Assembly: GCF_016756395.1 (NCBI RefSeq)
Contig: NZ_AP018365.1
Coordinates: 2,425,501-2,489,500, forward strand
From: Streptomyces sp. SN-593
GTDB lineage: Bacteria; Actinomycetota; Actinomycetes; Streptomycetales; Streptomycetaceae
Direction: 5' to 3'
Length of the DNA stretch: 64,000 nucleotides
Within the stretch, counting starts at the first letter, position 1, and every line of letters starts with the position of its first letter. The notes beneath the pieces are model-generated. The model had not been told where the DNA came from, ran no database searches, and was given only the letters and a program-made list of their open reading frames with translations. Below, one piece after another: positions 25,153 through 34,573 of this stretch. The translations under genes were made by a program, and so were the position numbers.

Positions 25153-26325
25153 TCACGAGGACGGCAGGATCGCGGCGAGCAGTTCCACGAAGCTGATGTC
25201 CTCGCGGGCGACGCCGAAGACCTCGGCGCGGTGCAGGGTGCGCTCGGCCCAGGCGCGGTGCGGCTTCACCTCGTTCATCTTGTTGGTGTAGGCGGAGCGG
25301 AGCACCCCGCCGCCGCTGCGGTCCTCGTGCAGGATGTCGGCGGCGTCGCAGAACTCCTCGTGGGTGACCACGCTCAGCGCGTTCACCACCGGCACGTGGC
25401 TGGGGTGGATGCAGGTCTTGCCGAGCAGGCCGTTGGCGCGGTCGAGCTCGATCTCGCGCAGCAGGCCGTCCATGTCCTGCTGGATGAGCGCGTCGCGCAG
25501 GTCCTCCGCCTCCGGGGTGAACGGGCTGCGGCGCAGTTGCGGCTTGAACATCCGCTCGTGGTGCCGGAAGTACTCCCACACCGGGCCGGTGACCACGAAC
25601 CCGCTGCCGTCGGCGCGGCCGAGCACGTTGACCACGTCGGCGATGACCGAGGCGACGATCTGCACGTCGTAGGCGGTCATCGCGGGCGCCCGGCGCAGGC
25701 CGTAGGAGGAGCAGAAGTCGGTGACGCCCAGCCGCAGCGCGAGCACCCGGTCGCGGTACTTGTCGACGGTGCGGGATATCCCGTACAGCGTCTCCACCCG
25801 GCTCTCCAGGTGCATCAGCTCCGGGGACTCCAGGACCGGCATCGCGAACAGCCGCCGCCCCGACGCCGCCTCGGCGGTGCCGAGCGCTTCGAGGAAGGGC
25901 ACGCCGCTCTCCTCGGTGAACTTCGGCAGTACGAATCCGGACAGCAGCCGTACGGAGTCGCCCAGCCGCCGCACCAGGTCGGTGATCTGCGCCGGGGTGC
26001 GGACCCGGATGAACAGCAGCGGCAGCGCCCGCCCGGCGCCCGGGCGGGCGGCGAGGTCGGCGAACTGCAGGACCAGGTTGGCCTCGCCGGCCTCCACGTC
26101 GCGGTCGTCGATGGAGTCCTCCAGGCACAGCACCATGGAGACCACGCCGCGGGCGGCCTGCTTGAGCACGTCGTCGGCGAGGTGCGGCCGGGTCGCCGGA
26201 CTGTAGAGCGTGGCGCCGAGGGCGGTCGCCAGGACGCGCGCGGGAGAGTCCGCCGCGAACTCCTGGGGTTCCCGGTGGAAGAGTTCACTTCTGAGGTCCG
26301 ACGCAAGGTGCCCGAAGTGTCGCAT
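25153..26325 (-). CDS. HpcH/HpaI (CitE-like) aldolase/lyase family protein
   Basis: The ~390-residue TIM-barrel protein has the CitE-like pattern: VSMVLCLEDSIDDRDVE (acidic metal ligand), LFIRVRTPAQI, GFVLPKFTEE, MPVLESPELM and LGKTCIHPSHVPVVNAL. CitE-like enzymes cleave or form C-C bonds of CoA- or acyl-linked dicarboxylates; substrates in Ter operons are unknown. The ATG at 26325 has a GGGGGG ribosome-binding site. It is the first gene of the operon and is divergent from a TerD gene, 193 bases away. Confidence 0.85.
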   Translation of the reverse strand: MRHFGHLASDLRSELFHREPQEFAADSPARVLATALGATLYSPATRPHLADDVLKQAARGVVSMVLCLEDSIDDRDVEAGEANLVLQFADLAARPGAGRALPLLFIRVRTPAQITDLVRRLGDSVRLLSGFVLPKFTEESGVPFLEALGTAEAASGRRLFAMPVLESPELMHLESRVETLYGISRTVDKYRDRVLALRLGVTDFCSSYGLRRAPAMTAYDVQIVASVIADVVNVLGRADGSGFVVTGPVWEYFRHHERMFKPQLRRSPFTPEAEDLRDALIQQDMDGLLREIELDRANGLLGKTCIHPSHVPVVNALSVVTHEEFCDAADILHEDRSGGGVLRSAYTNKMNEVKPHRAWAERTLHRAEVFGVAREDISFVELLAAILPSS

Positions 26326-26518
26326 ACGCCCCCCTTTCACAGTCACAGCCGCGAGAACAGGCGTCAATCGCGTGGCCGATTATCGTACGTGTGCCCCCCG
26401 CGCAAAGGTTCCCACCGCGCGTGACAAACAGGTAACCGGCTCCGGTCGCCGAGGTGTCCGCCGCCGTGCGCCCACGCGGCGTTGTGGGGCGCCCCGCCGG
26501 ACGGGCAGGATGGCGGTC

Positions 26519-27448
26519 ATGACGCACGTGATGGTGAAGGGCTCGAACATCCCGCTGGACGCCTCGGGCATCCGGGCGGTGCTCCGCTGGAGCCCGGCGC
26601 CGGCCGCTCCGGACGTCGATGCCTCCGTGCTGCTGCTCGGCCCCGACGGCCGGGTGCGCTCGGACGCCGACTTCGTCTTCTACAACGCCCCGCGGCACCC
26701 GTCGGGGCTGGCCCGGCACCTGCCGAAGCAGCGCGTCGCGGAGGGCCTGACCGACACCGTGGAGATCGACCTGGCCGCGCTCGACCCGGGCGTGGACCGG
26801 GTGGTGGTGGCCGCGTCCTGCGACGGCGGGCCGTTCCGGATGGTCCCCGACCTCGTGCTCGCGCTCTACGACGCGGCCGGCCCGCAGCACGCCGCGCCGC
26901 TGGTCACCTTCGACGTGGTGCCCGACACCGGCCAGGAGACCGCGCTGATCTGCGGCGAGCTGTACCGCAAGGGCACCGGCTGGAAGTTCCGCGCGCTCGG
27001 CCAGGGGTACGCCACCGGCCTGGTCGGCCTCGCCACGGAGTACGGCATCGCGGTCGACGACAGCGAGCCCGACCCCGCCGGGCCGCCCGAGGGCGCGACC
27101 GCGGCCGCGGGTCCCACGGCGGCGATGCCCGTCCAGGGCCCCACCGGCGGCTACACGGCGGCCGCGGGACCGACCGTGGCCGCCCCGGAGCCCTCCGGCG
27201 CCTACGGCTACCCGCTGGCCGCCCCCTACCCCTCCCACGTGCCGGCGCAGCCCGCCTACGGCTACCCGCAGCCGGTGTCCGCCGTCCCGCCCCCGCCGCA
27301 GCAGCAGCCGGTGGTCCACCAGCAGCCCCAGGGGTCCTACCCCGCCTACGGCTACCCCCAGCCGGTGGCCGCCCCGCCGACCGCGCCCCCCTCGCCCGAC
27401 GCCCGCTTCGCCCTGCCCCCGCAGGGCCCCCAGTTCCAGAACGCCTAG
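26519..27448 (+). CDS. TerD-family protein with Pro/Gln/Tyr-rich tail
   Basis: Residues 1-185 form a TerD domain (VMVKGSNIPLDASG, LRWSPAPAAPDVDASVLLLG, ELYRKGTGWKFRALGQGYATG). These proteins bind Ca2+ and act in tellurite/oxidative-stress and phage-related responses. The last ~125 residues are disordered, with repeats of PAYGYPQPV and Gln/Pro runs. The ATG at 26519 fits the family start MTHVMVKG; an in-frame ATG at 26510 is possible. It is divergent from the HpcH-phosphoribosyltransferase-StiP-HAD operon. Confidence 0.85.
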   Translation: MTHVMVKGSNIPLDASGIRAVLRWSPAPAAPDVDASVLLLGPDGRVRSDADFVFYNAPRHPSGLARHLPKQRVAEGLTDTVEIDLAALDPGVDRVVVAASCDGGPFRMVPDLVLALYDAAGPQHAAPLVTFDVVPDTGQETALICGELYRKGTGWKFRALGQGYATGLVGLATEYGIAVDDSEPDPAGPPEGATAAAGPTAAMPVQGPTGGYTAAAGPTVAAPEPSGAYGYPLAAPYPSHVPAQPAYGYPQPVSAVPPPPQQQPVVHQQPQGSYPAYGYPQPVAAPPTAPPSPDARFALPPQGPQFQNA

Positions 27449-27517
27449 GGACAGCCCGCAGGCGGCGGGTCGGCGCGGCGGGGCACGGTTCAGGCGGGCG
27501 GGCGCGGCGGGGCGCGT

Positions 27518-29050
27518 TCAGGGGGTGATGACCTGCCGGAAGACGTAGCGCCCGTCGGGCTCCAGCAGCACCAGCGCGATCGGCTTGTCCTGCGGGTTGC
27601 CGTCGGGGCCCAGCCGGATCGGCCCGCTCACCCCCGTGACGTCGTTACCGCCGACCAGGCCGTTGAGCGTGCTGCCCGCGGTCACCGGCACCGTGCCGGC
27701 CGGGCCGGCCGCCTCCCGGATCGCCTCGCCGAGCGTCCACACCGCGTCGTGGCCCAGTATCACCTGCCCGTCCTGCAGTTCCGTGTCCCCGCTGCCGCCG
27801 AACTGCTGGTGGTAGAGGTCCCGGAAGGCGGGGTAGGGGTCCTTGGCCGCGGAGTAGACCTCGCCGGGCAGCGCGGGGTGGCCGAGCGCGGTGTAGAGCA
27901 CCGTCACCCGGCTGGTCCGCCAGTCCTGCGCGTACGTCCGGCGCGTCGCGTCGGACGCCGAGCCGTCGTAGTAGACGCCGACCGCGTCGTCCCCGGTGAG
28001 CACGGTGACCGGGCACCTGCGGTCGGGCGCGGACATCGCGACGACGAAGTCCCTGAGGTTGGCGCCGCGCCCGGCGAAGTAGACCGCGTCGGGGGCCTTG
28101 TCGCACACCTTGTCCGCGACGGAGGACATGGCGTTGCCGACACCGTCGATGCCCGAGACGTACTCCAGGTCGCCGCCGGTCAGCGCCAGCTTCGACGCCG
28201 CGCTGTCCCGGGCGAAGTCGCTGTAGAGCGAGGTGTTGTAGATGTCCTGCTGGTTGCGGTCGCGCACCACCATCACCCGGTAGCCCGCGGTCCGCTCCTG
28301 CTGCCGCCTGAGGTACTTCACCGCGGCGCTCACCTGGGCGGAGTTCGGCGAGGAGACGCTGAAGAACCCGACGTTCCTCGGGTCGGTGAGGCCGTCGGCG
28401 GTGACGGTGGCGCCCATCATCGGCACCTTCGCGGCCCGCAGCGTGCGGACCAGGTCCAGCGTCCCGTCCCGGCTCTGGCCGAACCCGGCGACCCCGACGA
28501 GCGGGTGGTCCCCCGGCTCCGACATCCCGATCAGCACCTTCGACAACTTCTGCCACTGCTCGGAGCGCAGGCCCGAGTTGGCGACCAGCAGCCTGATCTG
28601 CGGCATGTCCCCGTGGCCGCCGAGCTGCACGTCGTTGAGCTGCTGCTGGGCGAGGTAGGCGCCCTCCAGCTCCTTGCGGATGCCGTACTTGACCGACTCC
28701 TGGTCCTGCTCCTCGGTGATCGGCTCGACGTAGGCGACGTCCACCCACGGCTTGCCGGACTTCTCCACCTGCCGGTTCGCCGCCCTGATCCGGCCCATGA
28801 CCGGCCCGAGCGACTTCTCGAAGACGTACGACCCGTCGCTGACGCCGATGCACTCGCCGCCGACCTCGGTGCCGCGGGTGGCGCAGTCGTCGTCGTGCAG
28901 GACGGTCACCACGACGGTCACCGCGGCGGCGACCACCAGGGCCACGGCCCCGGCGATCGCGACGCGCGGCCACCTGCGGGGCGGGGGCGGCGGGACCTCG
29001 ATCCGCGGGACCGAGTCGTCCGGATCCTGTTGCGGCACTGCGCCGGTCAC
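27518..29050 (-). CDS. membrane-anchored ABC-type substrate-binding protein
   Basis: The ~510-residue protein has a cytoplasmic Pro-rich tail (residues 1-28), one transmembrane helix (about 29-52, VAIAGAVALVVAAAVTVVVTV) and a type I periplasmic-binding fold outside. Visible lobes include VEPITEEQDQESVKYGIRKE, VGVAGFGQSRDGTLDLVR, VMVVRDRNQQDIYNTSLYSD and DAVYFAGRGANLRD. The fold is that of branched-chain amino-acid/ligand receptors, yet there is no lipobox and no permease or ABC ATPase gene beside it. Its GTG overlaps the preceding stop by GTGA, so it is coupled to the NTPase gene. A sensor role is an inference. Confidence 0.82.
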   Translation of the reverse strand: MTGAVPQQDPDDSVPRIEVPPPPPRRWPRVAIAGAVALVVAAAVTVVVTVLHDDDCATRGTEVGGECIGVSDGSYVFEKSLGPVMGRIRAANRQVEKSGKPWVDVAYVEPITEEQDQESVKYGIRKELEGAYLAQQQLNDVQLGGHGDMPQIRLLVANSGLRSEQWQKLSKVLIGMSEPGDHPLVGVAGFGQSRDGTLDLVRTLRAAKVPMMGATVTADGLTDPRNVGFFSVSSPNSAQVSAAVKYLRRQQERTAGYRVMVVRDRNQQDIYNTSLYSDFARDSAASKLALTGGDLEYVSGIDGVGNAMSSVADKVCDKAPDAVYFAGRGANLRDFVVAMSAPDRRCPVTVLTGDDAVGVYYDGSASDATRRTYAQDWRTSRVTVLYTALGHPALPGEVYSAAKDPYPAFRDLYHQQFGGSGDTELQDGQVILGHDAVWTLGEAIREAAGPAGTVPVTAGSTLNGLVGGNDVTGVSGPIRLGPDGNPQDKPIALVLLEPDGRYVFRQVITP

Positions 29051-31113
29051 CACGGCTTCCCCCTGGACAGCTCGTCGTACTCCCTGGCCCTGGCGGCGAA
29101 CACCGCCCGGGCCGCCCCGCCGATGCCCCGCACGTCGTGCAGGTTGCGGAACTCGTGGGCGATGTCGTCGTACAGCTCGGCGTACGGATCGCCGAACGGG
29201 TCCTCGTACCACCGCGCGTACGGGTCCGTGCCGGGGTGCGCGGTGATCCAGCCGGCCGCCAGCAGCCGCACGATGGCCCGGCGGGCCCCGTCGCCGGGAG
29301 GGTCGCCGACCAGCCGTTCGTAGCGCTCCTGCGCGGGCTCCGGCCCTCCCGCGGGCCGGCGGGCGGGGGCGCGTTGGAGGTAGGACAGGTCCCGGCACCA
29401 CGTCTCGACCGGCGAAGCGGGGGGAAGGCGCCCGCGCAGGTAGTCCGCGGCGGCGGCCAGGTCCCCCCGGGCGAGGTCGTGGTAGGCGACCACCCGCCCG
29501 GCGTCCTCGCCCGCGGCCCCCTCGTCGTCCAGCGCGGCGGCGGCCAGCGCGGCGTGGGCGCCGTCCCAGGAGGCGGCCTGCTGCGCGTGGGTGTCCGCGT
29601 CGAGCCGGCGCAGCAGCAGGTAGCGCGCGGCCGGGTGGAAGGCGACCTCGCCGCCGGTCGCGAACGCCCGCTGCTGCACGCCCGACACGCCCTGCCACAG
29701 CCCCGGCGCGGCCCCGGCCTGCACATGGGAGGCCGCCGCGGCCGCCCGCGGCAGCACCCGGCGCAGACCGGTGTCGCAGTCCGCGAGCAGCACGTCGAGG
29801 ACGGCCTCCGCCACGGTCGGCGGGGCGCCGTCGTCGTCCCGGCCGGGCGCGGGCCGGGCGGGGATCTCCGGCCAGCGCTCCAACCGCTCCTCCCAGGGCG
29901 TGGCCGCCGGGAACCGGGCCAGCGCGTCGAGCAGGGCCCCGGTGGCCGCGGGCTGCCCGCGGGTCGCGGTGTACACGTTCCAGCCCAGCCACGCCGACGC
30001 GCGCGCCACGGACGGCTGGTCCTCGTCCGGCAGCGCCCGGATCAGCCGCTTCGCGTGCGCCTCCACCTCGCCGGCGTCCAGGTCCCGCAGCCGTCCGACG
30101 TGCAGCCGGCCGGCCGGGACCGGGGCGAAGGCGCCGCCGGTCCAGCCCGCCGTGTCGCCGGACGCCGGGACGGGCCCGCCGCCCGCCCCGATCAGCTCGC
30201 CCGGCGGCCGGCGGGCGGCCGCGACCACCAGCAGGGGGTCGAGGCCGGCGCCGGGCCCGTCCCGCGCGCCGAGGACCAGTTCCAGCAGCGCGTCCCCGAG
30301 TTCGGTGTCCACGTTGTCGAGGGTGACCAGGCAGGCGGACGTGCGCCGGTCGTGGTTGTGGCGGTGGGTGTACGCGGCGACCAGGTCCGCCCGGAAGGCG
30401 GCGTAGAGCATCCGCTCGACCCGCCGCCGCTGGACCGGGTTGCCGTGGAAGAGCCGGTTGGCGCCGACCAGGAAGCCCGCGCCCGCCCGCGGGGCGCCCA
30501 CGGCCGCCGCGGCACGGTCGATCCGCTTGTTCAACCGTACCCGGGCCCGCAGCCGTTGGGCCGCCCGGATGCCGGGGAGGATCTGGGCGATCCAGCCGAC
30601 CGGCAGTCCGCCGATCGCCGTGGCGACGCCCTCGATGAAGGGCTCCAGCGACTCCAGGTCGTACCCCTGCCTGGTCGCGCTGGCCAGGACGCCGCCCATC
30701 TCGCGGATCGCGCGGTCCCGGTCCTCCGTGGTGACGGCCGCGCGCAGCGCCATCAGCAGCAGGGTGAACGAGGGGAAGTGCAGCGGGCGGAAGCCCTCCT
30801 TGCCCTCCTGCAACTGGAAGGCCAGTTCCACCAGCGCGTCGAAGACGGTCGCACCGCTGCGCCGCATCGCCTCCAGGTCCAGGCCGGCGAACGGGTGCGC
30901 GCGGGCCCACTCCTCCACCACGGCCAGCGTCGTGGTCTTGCCGCTGCCCCGGGGCCCCAGCAGCAGCACCGCCGGCAGCGGGACGAGCACGCCCGGCCGG
31001 TCGAGGACCAGGTGCGTGCCGAGGTAGGTGAGGATGCGCCGGTCGCGCGCGGACCGGCCGGGCCATTCGGGCAAAGCAACCCCCCGTGCGCCGCGCAATG
31101 CCTCCAGTGGCAC
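29047..31113 (-). CDS. large P-loop NTPase, STAND/AAA-like
   Basis: The ~688-residue protein has a Walker A GPRGSGKTTT (about residues 53-62) and a Walker B-like LVTLDNVD in the middle. A helical C-terminal region follows (QAASWDGAHAALAAAALDDEGAAG, ...DLARGDLAAAADYLRG), resembling helical repeats, with an Asp/Tyr-rich end. There is no signal peptide. It is coupled (GTGA) to the downstream receptor gene. The start is uncertain: GTG 31113, a TTG near 31077 or an upstream ATG at 31176 are all possible. No exact family was assigned. Confidence 0.7.
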   Translation of the reverse strand: MPLEALRGARGVALPEWPGRSARDRRILTYLGTHLVLDRPGVLVPLPAVLLLGPRGSGKTTTLAVVEEWARAHPFAGLDLEAMRRSGATVFDALVELAFQLQEGKEGFRPLHFPSFTLLLMALRAAVTTEDRDRAIREMGGVLASATRQGYDLESLEPFIEGVATAIGGLPVGWIAQILPGIRAAQRLRARVRLNKRIDRAAAAVGAPRAGAGFLVGANRLFHGNPVQRRRVERMLYAAFRADLVAAYTHRHNHDRRTSACLVTLDNVDTELGDALLELVLGARDGPGAGLDPLLVVAAARRPPGELIGAGGGPVPASGDTAGWTGGAFAPVPAGRLHVGRLRDLDAGEVEAHAKRLIRALPDEDQPSVARASAWLGWNVYTATRGQPAATGALLDALARFPAATPWEERLERWPEIPARPAPGRDDDGAPPTVAEAVLDVLLADCDTGLRRVLPRAAAAASHVQAGAAPGLWQGVSGVQQRAFATGGEVAFHPAARYLLLRRLDADTHAQQAASWDGAHAALAAAALDDEGAAGEDAGRVVAYHDLARGDLAAAADYLRGRLPPASPVETWCRDLSYLQRAPARRPAGGPEPAQERYERLVGDPPGDGARRAIVRLLAAGWITAHPGTDPYARWYEDPFGDPYAELYDDIAHEFRNLHDVRGIGGAARAVFAARAREYDELSRGKPW

Positions 31114-31120
31114 ACCAGAA

Positions 31121-31157
31121 TGCCCCAATCCCGTTACACCGCAAGCGAATTGGGGCA
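31121..31157. promoter_or_regulatory. inverted repeat TGCCCCAAT-N19-ATTGGGGCA
   Basis: A perfect 9-bp inverted repeat lies between the TerA-like gene and the NTPase gene and ends 8 bases from the NTPase's predicted GTG at 31113. It may be an operator or an attenuating hairpin. Confidence 0.5.
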
Positions 31158-31201
31158 ACCGGCGGGATTGGCACATGCCGACGGCAACCGCCCGGCCGCG
31201 G

Positions 31202-31933
31202 CTACACCTTGGGCTTGTAGCCCCGCCCCCATTGCAGGCCCCACCCGTAGAGCCGGTCGATCTCGGCCTGGAAGCCGTAGACGTACCGCACCTCGCGGCG
31301 GACGATCATCTCGTCCTTGCGGTTCTCGATCAGCACCACCGCGCACGACCGCGCCTGCGGTTCCCGCTCGGTGAGCGGGATCTCGATCCTCGGCCCGTTC
31401 CCGGGGAAGATCTCCACCTTCGCGTGGGTGCGGTCGAACGCGGGCGTGCCGTCGTAGATGTACACGAACACCAGCAGGCGCTTGAACTCCTCGCGCTTGT
31501 CGAAGTTGATGTACAGCGTCTCGCCCGAGGTGCCGCCGAACCGGTCGTCGCCGCTCATCTGGATGTAGGGCGGGGCGTCCAGGTCGCCGTGGAAGCCGCC
31601 GAGCGGCTGCACCACGCCCTTGGTGCCGTCGTTGAGTTCGTACATGCAGGCCAGGTCGAGGTCCACGTTGACCATCGCGGGGCCGGCCGCCTGCACCACA
31701 CGTGGCTTGAAAACGTCGAGTTGGCGGCGCAGGAAGCTGCCCCGGTCGGTGACCCAGTCGCCGGTGTCGGACGGCCGCATCTGCCAGGACAGGTTCACCC
31801 GCATGTTGCCGACCGCGGCACCCTGTTTCGTCAGCGACAACTCCGGCCGCCGCTTGGTGAGTTCCACGGTGTGCGCGTTCGTCACGTCGAACTGCTCCGG
31901 GCCGCTCGGCCGCAGGAACCGCCACCAGGCCAT
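31202..31933 (-). CDS. TerA/TerD-like tellurium resistance protein
   Basis: The ~243-residue protein starts AWWRFLRPSGPEQFDVTNAH and contains TerD-superfamily features: VELTKRRPELSLTKQGAAVG, a Ca-binding-like DLDLACMYELNDG, and FDKREEFKRLLVFVYIYDGT. It lacks the exact GxDFDxDAS pattern of TerD. It resembles streptomycete TerA-type proteins. The ATG at 31933 has AGGACGAA upstream. It lies between the NTPase-receptor pair and the DUF475 gene. Confidence 0.8.
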   Translation of the reverse strand: MAWWRFLRPSGPEQFDVTNAHTVELTKRRPELSLTKQGAAVGNMRVNLSWQMRPSDTGDWVTDRGSFLRRQLDVFKPRVVQAAGPAMVNVDLDLACMYELNDGTKGVVQPLGGFHGDLDAPPYIQMSGDDRFGGTSGETLYINFDKREEFKRLLVFVYIYDGTPAFDRTHAKVEIFPGNGPRIEIPLTEREPQARSCAVVLIENRKDEMIVRREVRYVYGFQAEIDRLYGWGLQWGRGYKPKV

Positions 31934-31977
31934 TGTCGTTCGTCCTCCCCTAGTCACCCACTGCCTCGGCCTCGGTC

Positions 31978-32031
31978 ACGCGCACGCGCCGCTGCCCCCG
32001 CCGGAGGGCGGGGGCAGCGGCGCGTGCGCGT
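31978..32031. terminator. 25-bp perfect hairpin terminator
   Basis: Arms 31978-32002 and 32007-32031 pair perfectly around a 4-base loop (GGAG). It lies immediately after the DUF475 gene on the minus strand and is among the longest perfect stems in the window. It should insulate the DUF475 transcript from the TerA-NTPase genes. Confidence 0.85.
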
Positions 32032-32037
32032 CCGGGG

Positions 32038-33207
32038 TCAGACCCCGGACGTGGCTTCCGCCTTGTCGCCGTCCGACGCCTGGGAGCCTTCCCCGAGACG
32101 GCGGTTGCGTACCACCGACGACCAGTACGACGCCGCGATCAGGACAACGCCGATCAGGCCGGTGACGACCTCGCTGACCTCGTACTTGATCGTGACCAGC
32201 AGGATGACCGCCAGGGCGCCGATCGCGTAGTGCGCGCCGTGCTCCAGGTACACGTAGTCGTCCAGGGTGCCCTTGCGGACCAGGTAGACGGTGAGCGACC
32301 GGATGTACATCGCGCCGATGCCCAGACCGAGCGCGATCTCGAAGATGTCGTTGCTGATCGCGAAGGCGCCGATGACGCCGTCGAACGAGAACGACGCGTC
32401 GATGACCTCCAGGTAGAGGAACATGAAGAACGCGGCCTTGCCGGCCAGGCCGACGGTGCGCACCACGCTGGCCCCGCTCGCCCCCGCCGGGGCCTTGGCG
32501 ACCTCGATCTCGGGCTCGCCGTCCTCGTCGTCGCCCTCCTCGTCCTCCAGCCGCTCCTCGAAGAAGCCGGAGATGCCGCCGACCACCAGGTAGGTGATCA
32601 GACCGGCGACGCCCGCCAGCAGCACCGTCTCGGCCTTGTCGACCGTGCCGTGCCCGCCGTGCAGCGGCACCGCGTCCGCGACCGTGGTGCCGGCGATCAC
32701 CAGGGCGACCATGGCGACCACCACCGACAGCATGTCCAGCTTGCCGAGCTTGGCCAGCGGCTTCTCCAGCCAGGACAGCCAGGTGATCTCGCGCTCCTCG
32801 AAGATGAAGTCGAGGAAGATCATCAGCAGGAACATGCCGCCGAAGGCGGCGATCGCCGGGTGGGCGTTGGTGACGAGGTTCTCGTAGCGGTCGTGGTCGT
32901 TGATCGCGATCCGCACCGCTTCCCACGGGCTGAGCTTCGCGGTGACGGCCACGATGATGATCGGGAAGACCAGCCGCATGCCGAAGACGGCGATCAGCAC
33001 GCCGACGGTCAGGAAGATCTTCTGCCAGAACGCGTTCAGCTTGCGCAGGATGCCCGCGTTGATGACCGCGTTGTCGAACGAGAGCGAGATCTCCAGGACG
33101 GACAGGATCGCCACGATCGCGAGTCCCTTGCCTCCCCAGAGGATGCCGGCCAGGGCCAGGCCGGCGGCGGTGATGCCGAACGACCAGCCGAATGTTCTGA
33201 GGAGCAC
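32038..33207 (-). CDS. DUF475 TerC-like integral membrane protein
   Basis: The ~389-residue protein has around nine hydrophobic segments and two TerC/DUF475-style motifs: SVLEISLSFDNAVINAGIL and VIDASFSFDGVIGAFAIS (acidic residues in membrane, likely ion sites). Between the halves is an acidic cytoplasmic loop (RLEDEEGDDEDGEPEIEV). TerC-like proteins export Mn2+ and support envelope-protein metalation in other bacteria; DUF475 is a Ter-locus companion. GTG at 33207 gives a first helix at about 8-28; an ATG 39 bases upstream is possible. Confidence 0.85.
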   Translation of the reverse strand: MLLRTFGWSFGITAAGLALAGILWGGKGLAIVAILSVLEISLSFDNAVINAGILRKLNAFWQKIFLTVGVLIAVFGMRLVFPIIIVAVTAKLSPWEAVRIAINDHDRYENLVTNAHPAIAAFGGMFLLMIFLDFIFEEREITWLSWLEKPLAKLGKLDMLSVVVAMVALVIAGTTVADAVPLHGGHGTVDKAETVLLAGVAGLITYLVVGGISGFFEERLEDEEGDDEDGEPEIEVAKAPAGASGASVVRTVGLAGKAAFFMFLYLEVIDASFSFDGVIGAFAISNDIFEIALGLGIGAMYIRSLTVYLVRKGTLDDYVYLEHGAHYAIGALAVILLVTIKYEVSEVVTGLIGVVLIAASYWSSVVRNRRLGEGSQASDGDKAEATSGV

Positions 33208-33270
33208 GTGCTTCCCACCCAATCCCTTGCGGTCCCTTGGGACCACGGGTCCCCCGCGCGGTGCGCGGCT

Positions 33271-33846
33271 TTACGAAACGTTGACCCCGAAGTCTAGGGC
33301 GATGCCGCGCAGACCGGACGCGTACCCCTGACCCACCGCCCGGAACTTCCATTCGCCGTTGTACCGGTACAGCTCGCCGAAGATCATCGCGGTCTCGGTG
33401 GAGGCGTCCTCGGTCAGGTCGTAGCGCGCCAGCTCCGCGCCGTCGGACTGGTTGACCACGCGGATGTACGCGTCGCTGACCTGCCCGAAGGTCTGCACCC
33501 GGGCGTCGGCGTCGTAGATCGACACCGGGAAGACGACCTTGTCGACGTCGGCGGGCACCTTGCCGAGGTCGACCAGGATCGTTTCGTCGTCACCCCCGCT
33601 GCCGCCGGTCAGGTCGTCGCCGGTGTGCTCGACCGAGCCCTCGGGGCTCTTGAGGTTGTTGTAGAAGACGAAGTACTCGTCCCCCAGCACCCGGCCGCCG
33701 GAGCACAGCAGCGCGCTGGCGTCCAGGTCGAAGTCGGCGCCGGTGGTCGAGCGGGCCCTCCAGCCGAGGCCGATCTGCACCTGGGTGAGATTCGGCGCGG
33801 CCTTGGACAGGGAGACGTTGCCCCCCTTGGCGAGCGTGACGCCCAT
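33271..33846 (-). CDS. terD: TerD-family stress protein (copy 2)
   Basis: The 191-residue canonical TerD protein begins MGVTLAKGGNVSLSKAAPNLT and carries the Ca2+-binding [13 protein letters not shown] and EHTGDDLTGGSGGDDE segments, then FGELYRYNGEWKFRAVGQGY. TerD proteins bind Ca2+ and mediate resistance to tellurite and to oxidative stress. GAAAGGACC precedes the ATG. It follows its paralogue with a 50-base gap, and the two differ at roughly a quarter of positions. Confidence 0.93.
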   Translation of the reverse strand: MGVTLAKGGNVSLSKAAPNLTQVQIGLGWRARSTTGADFDLDASALLCSGGRVLGDEYFVFYNNLKSPEGSVEHTGDDLTGGSGGDDETILVDLGKVPADVDKVVFPVSIYDADARVQTFGQVSDAYIRVVNQSDGAELARYDLTEDASTETAMIFGELYRYNGEWKFRAVGQGYASGLRGIALDFGVNVS

Positions 33847-33896
33847 CGTGGTCCTTTCCCCCTCACACGTGGTGTGGGCAAGCCTGGTGTGCGGTG

Positions 33897-34472
33897 TCAG
33901 ACGTTGACGCCGAAGTCCTGGGCGATGCCGCGCAGGCCGGAGGCGTACCCCTGGCCGATCGCGCGGAACTTCCACTCCGCGCCGTGCCGGTACAGCTCGC
34001 CGAAGACCATCGCGGTCTCGGTGGAGGCGTCCTCGGTCAGGTCGTAGCGCGCCAGCTCAGCGCCGTCGGCCGCGTTCACCACCCGGATGTAGGCGTTGCG
34101 CACCTGGCCGAAGCTCTGCTGGCGCGGCTCGGCGTCGTAGATCGACACCGGGAAGACGATCTTCGCCACGTTCGCCGGCACGGTGGCCAGGCTGACGTTG
34201 ATCACCTCGTCGTCGCCCTCGCCCTCGCCGGTGAGGTTGTCGCCGGTGTGCTCGACCGAGCCGTCCGGGCTCCTGAGGTTGTTGAAGAAGACGAAGTGCT
34301 GGTCGGAGAGGACCTTGCCCTGCTCGTCGGTGAGCAGCGCGCTCGCGTCCAGGTCGAAGTCGCTGCCGGTGGTGGTGCGGGCGTCCCAGCCCAGGCCGAC
34401 GACGACCGCCGTGAGGTTCGGCGCCTCCTTCGTCAGCGAGACATTGCCGCCCTTGCTGAGGCTGACTCCCAC
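33897..34472 (-). CDS. terD: TerD-family stress protein (copy 1)
   Basis: The 191-residue protein ([21 protein letters not shown]) has the same domain as its neighbour, with [19 protein letters not shown] and [16 protein letters not shown] as Ca2+-binding segments. It is the first gene of the TerD pair, with the DUF475 gene following, presumably as one operon. Tandem TerD copies are usual in streptomycetes, where they bind Ca2+ and affect development and stress tolerance. Confidence 0.93.
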   Translation of the reverse strand: MGVSLSKGGNVSLTKEAPNLTAVVVGLGWDARTTTGSDFDLDASALLTDEQGKVLSDQHFVFFNNLRSPDGSVEHTGDNLTGEGEGDDEVINVSLATVPANVAKIVFPVSIYDAEPRQQSFGQVRNAYIRVVNAADGAELARYDLTEDASTETAMVFGELYRHGAEWKFRAIGQGYASGLRGIAQDFGVNV

Positions 34473-34573
34473 GCGTCCTCCTGTCGGTTTCCCCGCCCGT
34501 CACAGCGGTGTGGGTCGTGGCGTTGAGCCGTGCCGGATCAACGTCCCGAGCTTAGTGACCCGTTCCCGGATGG

